NCBI GenBank assembly: GCA_964017145.1
Contig: CAXHKQ010000211.1
Span: 1-64,000 of the forward strand
Source of the DNA: Agrocybe praecox
Taxonomy: Eukaryota; Basidiomycota; Agaricomycetes; Agaricales; Agrocybaceae
Reading direction: 5' to 3'
DNA length: 64,000 nt
In this document: positions 10,422 to 20,674 of the stretch, in pieces
Layout of the letters: each line of letters opens with the position of its first letter
How positions within the stretch are numbered: the first letter of the stretch is position 1
Translations under genes and position numbers: made by a program
Notes under the pieces: generated by a model
Seen by the model: the letters and a program-made list of their open reading frames with translations, nothing else
The model's database searches: none
Told to the model about the DNA's origin: nothing

Positions 10422-11391
10422 CACATTCGAACCGTGCCCCACTGATGACGAGTCAGCAGACCCGGTTCGCGTAGGTCTTAATCAAGTGCTTCGAGAAGCA
10501 CAAGACCAAGAAACAACAGTGTATTGTGCGGTCGACGCTTCGGTGCCGAACGATGTACAACGACAGGCGGTTTCGACTGCCCTACTATACCGGGGACACG
10601 AACGGACTCATACCGTATCGCATCCTGCCGGACGAGTGACTGCTCCCGATGCAGAGCTCTTTGCCATCCGCTCAGCGATTGTCCTTGCTACACAGCAGGA
10701 CGATTGCGAACAGATTGTTATCTTCACGGACTCGATGGCTTCGGCCAAACGAGCACTGGACCCCACCCTCCATAGTGGCCAAGGACACTCTTTGGCCATC
10801 TGCTGAGCTTTACAACCGTGGCTAGAAGAAGACGCTGCGTGCAAAGTAGACTTCATTCAGGTTCCATCGAAACTGAAATGGAGGATACACCAAGAAGCCA
10901 ATGACATTAGTCGGGCTCAAGTCGAACCTGTCGGGGATCACCCGGCTACTTCCTTGGATAGTGTACGAAAGGTCGTCACTAAAACAGTACAGGAGGATTG
11001 GAAGACGCTATTCCGGGACCCCAACTATCGAGGGCATAACTTTATGCGCCTCAAGAATCTCGCCGGGGATTTACTCGAGCCGACGTACCTCAACGAAGGT
11101 ACCTGGCTCCGCAAAGTGAAAGGCGAGCTAGTAACGCTCGTCGCGAGGATGAACAGATGCATCCTCAATCACACTCCCATTGGTGCTTATTACGAGCGCT
11201 TTAACATTCAAGAAACTCATGCATGCAAACGCGGCCACCACCTGCAGACGCGTGCACATATTCTGCAAGTGTGTACGAAACATACACGCGAACACGACGG
11301 TCGGTCACCGGAACTTCTGGTGCATCTGATCAAATTCCTGGATGACAACGACTCAGTGTTTGCGTTCAGGCGACCTGCAGGGGTTGGATAA
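10422..11391 (+). pseudogene. LINE L2 ORF2, second part (RNase H and C-terminal Cys/His region)
   Basis: Continuation of L2 after copia A. RNase H motifs are present (CAVDASVPND, DAELFAIR, FTDSMAS, HQEANDIS). A TGA at 10804-10806 replaces the CGA found in L1 and L3 (ATCTGTCGAGC), so RNase H is cut. Reading resumes in the same frame to TAA at 11389-11391. In the Cys/His cluster a Cys is changed (HACKRGHH instead of HACECGHH). It is a dead copy. Confidence 0.9.
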
Positions 11392-11902
11392 GCAGGTTGG
11401 GCCCTGGCCTGGCCTGCAGGACGTGCTCTTCTCGGACTGCGGACTCTTTGCCATTACAATGGCGCGCGCTCTAGTACTCCAACTTGTGGGATTCGTCCTG
11501 ACCCTGCGGGGGCGTTGGGGGTCCTTCAGTGGGTACCTGGGTTTGTGGGCTTCGGCCTGACCCTTCGGGGGCACTCGGGCTAAGCGGAAGCAGCGATGTG
11601 GCTTGGAACGCGAGGGGACTGTGGACTGGGCGGGGTGCGGACTGTGGGCTGAGCTCGATGCCCGGCCACAATGCTTGCTCGCTTGCGATGGCGCAAGCGC
11701 CATCGAACCAGCAACATTCTGACCGCCTAACGGCGGTCTGCAATCTTGGCGGGCCTTTGCCCGCCCTCGCAGACGTAGCGTAGTAGTAAATCTTGCTTAG
11801 CATGCCTTTGTATGTAACGTAGGGACCGGACTGCAATCGCGCACCGGAATACAAGTGGGACCTCGGTCCTTTGATTTTTTTTAAAAAAATAAAAAAAAAC
11901 AA
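11392..11902 (+). other. L2 3' UTR and A-rich tail
   Basis: Carries the three consecutive stem-loops seen in L3: GATGGCGCAAGCGCCATC (11687-11704), GACCGCCTAACGGCGGTC (about 11721-11738) and GGCGGGC/GCCCGCC (about 11748-11765). The terminal hairpin reads GGACCTCGGTCC, a loop variant of UUCG. The tail is broken by T and C residues. No gene. Confidence 0.85.
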
Positions 11903-14144
11903 AAAACCACTTGCAAGCCTCTTGCAGTCGCTGTTTGCGAGCTCAAAGGGAGGCACAGGACAATGTCAAGACCACCAGAAAGCCCAAGAAAGCGAACAAG
12001 GCACAAGAGCAAGACACTGAATATGCTGGCAATGCAAGTGCTCTCAGAACCAACTCTGATTCCAACAACACTGACTTTGATTGGCTTGCAGACACAGGGG
12101 CCACTAGTCATATGACACCACATCGTCAATGGCTAAGGAACTACTCCCCCCTTTGTGTTCCAATCAGGTTAGCTGATCACACTATTGTGTATTCAGCAGG
12201 TGTTGGCACTGTGGTGATTCACCCAGTTGTAAATGGATTAGAGTCTCGTTCTGTAGAGTTAACTTGTGTTTTGCATGTCCTTCAGCTTCGGAATAATCTA
12301 TTGGCTTGTTTATACCTCACAAAGCAAAAAGGGATCAGGATGGAGGTTGATGCAGACACCATGCACTTCAAATTCAAAGGATCTATGCTTTTTCAAGCTA
12401 CTGTCACCTCTCAGAACACTGGTATCCCCAATGCAGTCACTGAGCCATTTGAGCATGCAAATGCTGCTTCCTCCACTTTTTTATTTTATTTATTTATTTT
12501 AAATCAAAGGACCGAAGTCCCACTTGTATTCCGGTGCGCGATTGCAGTCCGGACTGCTTCCTCCACTCTTCCTATGGATGTCAGCCTCTGGCACCAGCAC
12601 TTTTGCCACCACAGCATTGACAATGTCCACAAGCTACTCAAGGATGACTTGGTCATTGGTCTCATCATCAACTCCACTGACAAGCCTGACCCCATCTGTG
12701 AACCTTGCTTAGCTGGCAAGATGGTCTCCTCTCCATTCCCCAGCTCATCTCGCATTTCCACTGCTCCTCTTGAACTCATCCACTCTGATCTTCATGGTCC
12801 ACTTCCAGTCCAATCTCCTGAAGGATTTCGCTACTGGATCACCTTCATTGATGACTGTACCAAGCTCAAGGCCATCATGTTCCTGAAGCGAAAAAGCGAT
12901 GCTTTTGATGCTTTCAAGACATTCAAAGCTTATGCAGAGAACCAGCTGAATGCGAAAATCAAGGCACTGCAGGATGACAAGGCTGGTGAATACATGTTCA
13001 CCGCTTTTCTCAAGTTCACTGATGATTGTGGCATTGTGAGACGCCACAGCACCAGGAATCGACCCCAGCAAAATGGAGTTGCAGAGAGAGCTAACAGAAC
13101 TATCTCTGATCATGCCACTGCAATGCTTGTTCAATCTTGTCTCCCTGCTTCGTTTTGGAAACTGGCTGTGGCTGCTTATGTCCATGTCTGGAATCGTCTT
13201 CCCACTGCCCCTTTGCCTGGTACAACTCCCTACACTGAGTGGTACAAGAAGAAGCCCAATGTCAGCAATTTGCGCGTTTTTGGGTGTGCTGCATATGTCT
13301 TCATTCAGCAGGACAAGAGGAAGTCACTCCAGCCTCATATGGAGAAATGCATCTTTGTTGGTTATCCTTCTGGCTACAAGGGCTGGCTGTTCTACAACCC
13401 ATCCACCAAGAATAGCATCATCTCTGAAAGGGCTGTTTTTGACGAAAGGAGCTTTCCTGGACTCAAGCAGTCTGGCTCAATCAACCTCTGGCCTGCTGGT
13501 TCGCCTTCTCCAGCTCCTGAGCTTGTTGACCTGCCAGATTTTGGGGGGGATGATGATGATGCTTCAAATCTTCCAAATCACGCTTCAGACGCTCCAAATG
13601 CGCCCCAACCACCTCCAGCACCTCCAGCACCTCCTGCTGCACCTGCTGACACTCCAAACACTCCAAACGTCGCAAACTCACCCTCTCATGCAGACACTCC
13701 TGTACATGCACCCAACACACCAAAGACTGAACCAGAATCAATTCCACTTCCTGACAGTCCTCCACACACACCTCCACCATCTGCATCGTCTCCATTGCCT
13801 CCTGTACCTCCACCTGCTCCCAGAAAGCGAACTGGTCGATCTGCCCAACCTACTGAGGATCAGCCTGAGCTCAGACGCTCTAACAGGCAAGCCAAGCCAC
13901 CAAGAGAGTGGTGGGTTGTTCAGACTGCTCAGGACGATGTGGATGGTCTTGATCATGTCCAGTTTGCTGGTGCTGCTTCAACTTCAGACCCTCGAAATTA
14001 CAAAGAGGCCATGAAAAGCGCAGATGCAGACAAGTGGTCAGAGGCTGCAAAAGCAGAGTTCTTCACTCTTGCTGGAAATGACACTTGGGAGTTGGTTGAT
14101 TTACCACCTGGTGCAAAAGCAATTGGTTCTGGATGGGTTTTCAA
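11903..14144 (+). pseudogene. Copia B fragment: gag end, protease, integrase, start of RT
   Basis: Copia sequence close to element A with both ends missing. It begins in the zinc knuckle (NHLQASCSRCLRAQR) right after the L2 tail and stops at GSGWVFN where L3 starts. One frame runs throughout (ATG at 11911): protease (DWLADTGATSHMTPH), the segment deleted from copia A (GVGTVVIHPVVNG, LRNNLLACLYLTK), the pre-integrase finger, the integrase core (DDKAGEY, NGVAERANRTI), a Pro-rich spacer and the first RT residues. An in-frame 90-bp LINE insertion (76 bp plus duplicated target) sits before the pre-integrase finger. No LTR remains on either side. Confidence 0.92.
12478..12553 (-). mobile_element. 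Extremely 5'-truncated LINE insertion (76 bp) in copia B
   Basis: On the minus strand this is only the last ~55 bases of the LINE plus its A-rich tail. It includes the terminal hairpin (GGACCGAAGTCC on the plus strand at 12509-12520). It is flanked by a perfect 14-bp duplication, CTGCTTCCTCCACT, at 12464-12477 and 12554-12567, as expected from target-primed reverse transcription. Insertion plus duplication add 90 bp, so the copia frame stays open. Confidence 0.93.
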
Positions 14145-14287
14145 CATCTCTTATTGACTCGTTACCACCACCATCAACTTTAGCAACTTATTGTTTTCGC
14201 TTCATCTTACTCACTAAACGATCGGAACTGGGTCTAGCACTTGGGTAACGATACATTCAAATCGGTATATCTACTGGTTCGTCAACA
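14145..14287 (+). promoter_or_regulatory. LINE 5' UTR / putative internal promoter
   Basis: About 140 bp shared with the 5' ends of L5 (26189) and L6 (45755): TGACTCGTTACCACCACCAT, then TTGTTTTCGCT, GATCGGAACTGGGT and ATCTACTGGTTC before the ORF1 ATG. Because three copies begin within a few bases of the same point, this is probably the true 5' end and should hold the internal promoter such elements need. No promoter motif is proven. Confidence 0.6.
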
Positions 14288-16257
14288 ATGGCCGAAACGC
14301 CACCAAGGGGTGCTGCAGGTACACGCCGATCTGCACCACCGACAAGCCAAGGCGCCACTCCCTCTCGCTTGCAGACCTCTGCGTCTGCGAGCCCAAGGAC
14401 TACCACATCGGATGTCCCTGCCAGCAGGCAGACGACTCCAGCCCCCTCCCATGCCGACTCGGACGTCCGAGACGAGAATATGGACGATAACGACGACTAT
14501 CGGGATTCCTCACACGACTCCTGGTCCACCTCTCGACAATCCTCTTCACGTAAGAGGGCTCGCACCGAAGGCGCACTGCTCTCAGGAGCGGTGCCACGAA
14601 TCGAGGACACACCATTCGACGGCCAAGAGGGCTTCAACGACGAAGTGGTGCAAATCCGCCGTGCCCTCATGGCAACCAACCGTTGGCTGGAACTACTAGC
14701 CAAACAGCCTGAACGTGAAGAGCTCTTAGCAGGAGCCCACGACATACAACACCTGCCGAGACGATGTTCGACGTCGCAGCGAACGCCAGGCGAATCCGCG
14801 CCCTCCGATCCTTCGACGATACAGGGGACGACATGCAAATCGACAATACCGGTCAGCAAATGACAGGGGATTGGTCAGGAATGGTGGAGGACCCAAAGAC
14901 CCCACCACAGCAACCCAGCGGGGGCAGCCTCGGCGAGGCAGCCCTCATCACCCCACGACCCCCACCGCGCACGGACAAGGGGAAGCAAAGGGAGGTCCCC
15001 CCTCCCACACGGCCTCAGAAGCCCGGACCTTCAGGGTCTGGACCGAAGAAGCCTAACCCCACTGCACCGGCTATTACACAGCCGATGCGACAACCCAAAG
15101 TACCGGAGACTCGGTTCGGAAGAATCGTGCCACCGCTTCCGTCTCGACGGACCACTGGTCCAGGCAAGGGGTCATATGCCGCTCGCCTTGGCCAAGGACC
15201 GAAACAACCCGTGACCGTCGCGCAACTTGCGAAGGTCGCTCCTCAATTGCCTATCAATGCAGTGGCACAGGCAACCAATCAGAATGCAGCGGGGCTGACT
15301 AAGTCGCGAAAGCGCAAGTCGCAGCTCCCCTCTTTCGTCACAGGGGGACCGTCGAGAAGACAGGTCCTAATTCAATTCGAAAGCGCAATTCCAACTTGTG
15401 ACTTCAACTTGTATATAGTAAGAGCCCGACGCGCACTTCGCGATGGGGGCTCTACCCTCCAAATCCTGTCTATGGCCCAGGCCTACGCAGGATACACCCT
15501 CCACACTGATGGTGTGGCCAACGAGCGGGACCTTGAATATCTTCGAGGTCAAGCCAATGCTTCGTTCAGCCAGGTAGCCAATGGCATCACAGTCAGCCTA
15601 CCCGTTGCCACTTCATTTGTCTGCATAGTGGACATTCCCTATTACACGGACGCTGCGAGAACGTCCAGAATCACATCTGACATAGTGCAGGGGGCCCTCA
15701 AGTCCTCCCCACTTGGCGGAAACCTCAACTTTGCACGCGAAGCACGCATAGTTCACAACTCTCCGGCTAGCACCATGGGTGTGGCCTACATCGACATCTG
15801 GGACACAAAGTCCGGAGCCCGCGCCAAACAGATTATCAACAAATCTGTAATGGTACTTGGAAGGCAATGCGAAATTCAAGCTGCCACCACACACACCAGT
15901 GTCCCCCTCTGCCAGCAATGCTGGCGATGGGGCCACTCAGACAAAGGATGCAGGCAACGCACCGCGTCCTGCCCCCATTGCATGGGTCCACACAAGGCCG
16001 ACGAGCATAGCGACGTCGCCAAATGTTGCAAAGGGAACGCTAATGCGAACCCGCCCCTCGAACCAACTCCCGCTGGCCAGCCGTGTCCCCACACGGAACA
16101 CTGCGTCAATTGCAAGGGTGCCCATGGCGCGAACTCGCGTAAATGCAAGTTCTGGACCAACCGCTTCGATCGTGCTTGGATCGATGGCAAATATGCAGAG
16201 GTTCGTCGCATGCGACAGAATATCCGCGATCGTACTAACCCCCTCCCCGTAGCTTAA
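14288..16257 (+). pseudogene. LINE L3 ORF1 (gag-like RNA-binding protein), one-base frameshift
   Basis: Starts at ATG 14288 (MAETPPRGAAGTRR) and ends at TAA 16255-16257. The N-terminal half is Ser/Thr/Pro-rich and disordered with a basic stretch (SSSRKRARTEG). Near 14755 L3 has ACCTGCCGAGACG where L5 has ACCTGGCAGAGACG, one base less, so the frame breaks; the rest is open from 14764. The C-terminal half has a conserved core (VRARRALRDGG, LQILSMAQAYAGYTLHT) and three Cys/His clusters (CQQCWRWGHSDKGC, CPHCMGPHKADEH, CPHTEHCVNCKGAHGANSRKC), as in ORF1 proteins that bind LINE RNA. Without the frameshift it would be about 655 residues. ORF2 overlaps its stop by one base. Confidence 0.9.
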
Positions 16258-19200
16258 TGCGCAATGGCCTAGGCAGGGAGATTAGTATATACTCGCACAA
16301 CGTAGCTAAGAAATATGACTACCTACATGTGTTACTCGAGACGTTAATTGATACGGTTGATGTCATCTTTGTACAAGAACCGCCCTGGCAGATCATAAGA
16401 CAAGCGCCTTCCTCAACTAACAAGGAAGGTGATAACATCGTTGGCGCGCCTATGCATCCTGCATGGTTGTATATGGTACGCCCCCCGGAAAACGAGGAGA
16501 TACCTCCCCGAGTCATGGCATACGTGTCAAAACGACTTGAGAGGCTCCGCCCTTCGATGAGGCGAGATCTTATTGATCATCGCGACATCTTCGTTCTCTC
16601 GCTGTTTCAAGGCAACGAGACATATAACTTCATGAATGTATATTCAGACGAAGGAAGTACAGCGATTCGGTTCTTACAAGACCACGTCGACGAATTACCC
16701 CGCTTCCATTATATGGGAGGCGACTTCAACACTCACTCGAGAATATGGGACCCCAATGTCACGTATCATCGGTGGGATGCTATTGCGCTGCTAGACATAG
16801 CCGCCGAACTCGACCTAGAATGGACAGAACCGTCCAATCCAGGCCCTACATTTATATCCAACAATCCAGACCTCCGGCCATCGGTCATAGATCTGGTATT
16901 CCATGGGATTGCTGAGTCAGCGAGGAGTCGCGTCACGCGAGCACCGGAACATCAGGGGCGAACGGATCACATTCCGTTGATAGCTTCTGTCAAATTAGCG
17001 GATGATGTCGAAGAAGTGATCCGCTTCACTATCGCAAAGGGCTCCGACGCTTACAAAGCGTGGAAGACCGAGCTGCCCGGGAAAGTTGCTGCCATAGAGG
17101 TAGAACGCCTAGAAACCAGGGACGATGTTGAGCGAGTGGCGCAAGCCCTCGCTGACATCTTTTCCAGTGCGTGGGATGCCCATGCAAAGGAGACCCGAAT
17201 CACAAAGCACTCGAAACCATGGTGGAATGACGAGTGCACGAACACGCTTGCCGCATATCGTCTGGATAAAACCGACGAGAAATGGAAAGCCTTTCGCAAA
17301 ACCGTTAAGGATGTCAAACACGACTTCTTCGAACTCCGGATCACAGAAATTGCATATACTAACAGACGCCCGTGGGACTTAATGGAATGGGTCAAACAGC
17401 GCAAGTTACCTGCCTGTGAAGCTATCCAATACCAAGGACAGCCCTGCCATGGAATGGACTCCTTATGGGACGCCCTTCATAACACCTACAACTCGGCCTC
17501 CGGCCGAGTGGTAGATCTTACTGTGCTAGATCCCCTCCCTACTCTTCAGGAAAGGGACTGGCCCCCATTTTCCAAGTTAGAATTGGATGAGGCGCTTGCG
17601 TCATGTTCAAGTCTGTCTTCCCCAGGCCCAGACCATGTGTCTTGGCCAGTTCTCAAAGAAGTTGTGAAGCAGCAAGCTGCTTCACAACTTCTTATCGACC
17701 TTGCCAATGCCTGCATTCATGTCGGGCACTGGCCGAGGCACTTTAAGGAGTCGACTTCAGTTATTATACCGAAGCCGGGCAAACCTACTTATTCAGACCC
17801 CAAGGCATTCCGGCCCATTGTGCTGTTGAATACCACTGGGAAACTTATTGAGAAGATGATTTCTAATTGTCTTCAATACGACATGATCAAATTTGATCTT
17901 GTTCACCCTAACCAAGTGGGAGGACTGCGTCAGCGCTCAACCGAAGACGCAGGGCTGTACCTTACCCATCTGATTCGCACCGGGTGGACTAAGGGACTCA
18001 AGACCAGCGTTGTCGCTTTTGACATCGCCCAGTTCTTCCCATCTCTTAACCATGATATGCTCAAGGCAATACTCAGGAAGCAGGGGTTCTCGCCATTAGT
18101 GGCGCGGTTCTTCTCTTCCTACCTCGTCGACCGATACACCTCATACAGGTGGAATTCGTTCACATCCGACCCCTGGCAGGCGGACGTCGGCGTGGGGCAA
18201 GGCTCCGCCTTGTCCCCCGTCCTCTCAGCACTCTACATCGCCCCGGTGATGAAGTTATACCATATGGAAGAGATATCTCGCAAAACATCACTTCTATCAT
18301 ACGTGGACGACGGCACATGCATTGCCCAGGCCAAAACTCTCCAGGAGAACACGGTAACCCTAGTGGCTGCCTATGCCGTCCTCCTTCGACTCTTCACCGC
18401 TATTGGACTCATCCTCGAACACAACAAGTCCGAATACGCCTGCTTCGACCGGTCACACAACTACGACCCGCCACCCCTTGATCTCGGCTACGCCCCCTAT
18501 ACGGGAGACACCCCCCTTCGCCCTAAGCGCGTCTGGCGCTATTTGGGCTTCTACTTCGACCGCAAGCTCACATTCAAGGAGCATGTGCGGTTCTACTCTA
18601 CCAAGTCTCTATCATCGGTGAAAGCCATGAAGATGCTTGGAAGCTCAACTCGCGGTCTCCACCCGAAGGAGAAACGACTACTATACCGTGCATGCGTCCT
18701 ACCAATAGCGACGTACGGATACCGTCTGTGGTACTTCGAAGGCTCCCGCTCTACGGGAGCCCTCGAGGACTTGCGCAAAATGCAGCGTAAAGCGGCACTT
18801 TGGATCACAGGTGCATTTTGCACCTCCCCCACAGGCGGGGTTGAGGCCCTTGCGGGCCTCATCCCCGTCCACCTCCATCTGAAGAAACTAGGCGGTCGGT
18901 CCAACTATCGGGCTGCCACGTTATCAGACACTCATCCGCTTAGGGCGCTCCTCTCTGAGGAGCACCATAAGCGGGCTGACGTTCACCCGTTAGCAATCTC
19001 AAGGCTCACTCCTGCTCAGAAAGCAAAGGTAGGAGGGGCCCTCATGGAGATAGACCATCATCTCCCTGAACTCACAGAGTCCTTCTCGCCTGTCGCGACA
19101 GAGGCCCGTCCTGGAAACAGGTTATTGGATTTATTCGATGACCGTTTCACATTCGAACCATGCCCCACTGACGACGAGTCAGCAGACGCGGTTCGCGTAG

Positions 19201-20117
19201 GTCTTAATCAAGTGCTTCGAGAAGCACAAGACCAAGAAACAACGGTGTATTGTGCGGTCGACGCTTCGGTGCCGAATGATGTACAACGACAGGCGGTTTC
19301 GACTGCCCTACTATACCGGGGACACAAACGGACTCATACCGTATCGCATCCTTCCGGACAAGTGACTGCTCCCGATGCAGAGCTCTTTGCCATTCGCTCA
19401 GCGATTCTCCTTGCCACCCAGCAGGACGACTGCGAACAGATAGTTATATTCACTGACTCGATGGCTTCAGCCAAACGAGCGCTGGACCCCACCCTCCATA
19501 GTGGCCAAGGACATTCCTTGGCCATCTGTCGAGCCTTACAACCGTGGCTAGAAGAAGACGCTGCGTGCAAAGTAGACTTCATTCAGGTTCCATCGAAACT
19601 GAAATGGAGGATACACCAAGAAGCCAATGACATCAGTCGGGCTCAAGTCGAACCTGTTGGGGATCACCCGGCTACTTCTTTGGACAGTGTACGAAAGGTC
19701 GTCACTAAAACAGTACAGGAGGACTGGAAGACTCTCTTCCGAGACCCCAACTACCGAGGACATAACTTTATGCGCCTCAAGAATCTCGCCAGGGATTTAC
19801 TCGAGCCGACGTATCTTAATGAAGGTACTTGGCTCCGCAAAGTGAAAGGCGAGCTGGTAACGCTCGTCGCGAGGATGAATAGATGCATTCTCAATCATGC
19901 TCTCATTGGTGCTTACTATGAGCGCTTCAACATTCAAGAATCCCATGCATGCGAATGCGGCCACCACCTGCAGACGCGAGCATATATATTGCAAGTGTGT
20001 ACGAAACATACACACGAGCATGACGGTCAGACACCGGAACTCCTGGCGCATCTGATCAAATTCCTGGATGACAACGACTCAGTGTTTGCGTTCAGGCGAC
20101 CCGCAGGGGTTGGATAA
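16257..20117 (+). CDS. LINE L3 ORF2: AP-like endonuclease, reverse transcriptase, RNase H
   Basis: A 1286-residue open frame. The start ATG overlaps the ORF1 stop (TAATG). In order: apurinic-like endonuclease (SIYSHNVAKKYDY, VQEPPW, GGDFNTHSRIWDP near residue 155, TDHIPL near 237), which nicks the target; a linker with WWNDECT; RT (AFDIAQFFPSLN, GVGQGSALSPVLSALY, catalytic YVDD near 681); RNase H (CAVDAS near 999, DAELFAIR, FTDSMAS near 1065, HQEAND near 1120); and a C-terminal Cys/His cluster (HACECGHHLQ...VCTKH near 1232). All active-site residues I can recognise are present. Some residues differ from the other copies, for example ISNCLQYD for ISNRLQYD. It may be able to work in trans although its own ORF1 is broken. 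Confidence 0.95.
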   Translation: MRNGLGREISIYSHNVAKKYDYLHVLLETLIDTVDVIFVQEPPWQIIRQAPSSTNKEGDNIVGAPMHPAWLYMVRPPENEEIPPRVMAYVSKRLERLRPSMRRDLIDHRDIFVLSLFQGNETYNFMNVYSDEGSTAIRFLQDHVDELPRFHYMGGDFNTHSRIWDPNVTYHRWDAIALLDIAAELDLEWTEPSNPGPTFISNNPDLRPSVIDLVFHGIAESARSRVTRAPEHQGRTDHIPLIASVKLADDVEEVIRFTIAKGSDAYKAWKTELPGKVAAIEVERLETRDDVERVAQALADIFSSAWDAHAKETRITKHSKPWWNDECTNTLAAYRLDKTDEKWKAFRKTVKDVKHDFFELRITEIAYTNRRPWDLMEWVKQRKLPACEAIQYQGQPCHGMDSLWDALHNTYNSASGRVVDLTVLDPLPTLQERDWPPFSKLELDEALASCSSLSSPGPDHVSWPVLKEVVKQQAASQLLIDLANACIHVGHWPRHFKESTSVIIPKPGKPTYSDPKAFRPIVLLNTTGKLIEKMISNCLQYDMIKFDLVHPNQVGGLRQRSTEDAGLYLTHLIRTGWTKGLKTSVVAFDIAQFFPSLNHDMLKAILRKQGFSPLVARFFSSYLVDRYTSYRWNSFTSDPWQADVGVGQGSALSPVLSALYIAPVMKLYHMEEISRKTSLLSYVDDGTCIAQAKTLQENTVTLVAAYAVLLRLFTAIGLILEHNKSEYACFDRSHNYDPPPLDLGYAPYTGDTPLRPKRVWRYLGFYFDRKLTFKEHVRFYSTKSLSSVKAMKMLGSSTRGLHPKEKRLLYRACVLPIATYGYRLWYFEGSRSTGALEDLRKMQRKAALWITGAFCTSPTGGVEALAGLIPVHLHLKKLGGRSNYRAATLSDTHPLRALLSEEHHKRADVHPLAISRLTPAQKAKVGGALMEIDHHLPELTESFSPVATEARPGNRLLDLFDDRFTFEPCPTDDESADAVRVGLNQVLREAQDQETTVYCAVDASVPNDVQRQAVSTALLYRGHKRTHTVSHPSGQVTAPDAELFAIRSAILLATQQDDCEQIVIFTDSMASAKRALDPTLHSGQGHSLAICRALQPWLEEDAACKVDFIQVPSKLKWRIHQEANDISRAQVEPVGDHPATSLDSVRKVVTKTVQEDWKTLFRDPNYRGHNFMRLKNLARDLLEPTYLNEGTWLRKVKGELVTLVARMNRCILNHALIGAYYERFNIQESHACECGHHLQTRAYILQVCTKHTHEHDGQTPELLAHLIKFLDDNDSVFAFRRPAGVG

Positions 20118-20650
20118 GCAGGTCGGGCTAAGGCTCGGCCTGCGGTACATGTTCTTCTTGGACTGCGGAACGTGTTCTGCTCGGACTTCGGACTCTTTGC
20201 CATTACAATGGCGCGCGCCTCAGTACTCGGACTTGTGGGATTTGTCCTGACCCTGCGGGGGCATTCGGAGCCTTTCAGTAAGTACCCAGGTTTGTGGGCT
20301 TCGGCCTGACCCTTCGGGGGCACTTGGGCTAAGTGGAAGCGGCGATGCGACTTGGAACGTGAGGGGACTGCGGGCTGGGTGGGGCGTGGACTGTGGACCG
20401 GGCGGGGTGTGGATTGTGGGTCAGGCTCGATGCCCGGCCACCAGTGCTTACACGCTTGCGATGGCGCAAGCGCCATCGAACCAGCAACATCCTGACCGCC
20501 GAACGGCGGTCTGCCATCTTGGCGGGCCTCATGCCCGCCCTCGCAGACGTAGCGTAGTATAAAATCTTGCTTAGCATGCTCATGTATGTAACGTAGGGAC
20601 CGGACTGCAATCGCGCACCTGAATACAAGTGGGACTTCGGTCCTTTGATT
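20118..20650 (+). other. L3 3' UTR with three tandem hairpins and a terminal UUCG hairpin
   Basis: Noncoding. Perfect stem-loops: GATGGCGCAAGCGCCATC (20460-20477), GACCGCCGAACGGCGGTC (20494-20511) and GGCGGGC-CTCAT-GCCCGCC (20521-20539). The very 3' end has GGAC-TTCG-GTCC (20632-20643), a C(UUCG)G tetraloop, followed by TTTGATT and poly(A). Such 3' structures are the usual recognition site for the LINE's own RT. The same blocks occur in L2, L4, L6, L7 and L8 with various mutations. Confidence 0.85.
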
Positions 20651-20674
20651 AAAAAAAAAAAAAAAAAAAAAAAA

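Larger units (their letters stand above)
3809..11902 (+). mobile_element. LINE copy L2, 5' truncated and split by copia A
   Basis: A 5'-truncated LINE that begins near the end of the EN domain (GCACCAGAACATCAGGGGCG region). It runs to 5856, is interrupted by copia A at 5857-10416, resumes after the 5-bp duplication (10417-10421) and ends with an A-rich tail at about 11883-11902. Relative to L3 it has an in-frame deletion of about 175 bp near 5811 (TTATCAGA joined to GGCCCGT). The downstream neighbour is copia B gag sequence. Confidence 0.9.
14145..20674 (+). mobile_element. LINE copy L3 (Tad1-like), full length
   Basis: The most complete copy: 5' UTR, ORF1, ORF2, 3' UTR with hairpins, and a 24-nt poly(A) tail (20651-20674). 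ORF1 has a single-base frameshift; ORF2 is open. Upstream is copia B RT, downstream is ORF1 sequence of L4. The target duplication is not evident because the right flank is LINE and the left is copia, so one side was probably rearranged after insertion. Order EN-RT-RNase H behind a zinc-knuckle ORF1 fits the Tad1 clade of fungi. Confidence 0.94.

Noticed and set aside
12004..12129. Treating copia B as a complete element
   Set aside because: No LTR, no 5' gag and no RT beyond its first residues; both ends are LINE junctions.
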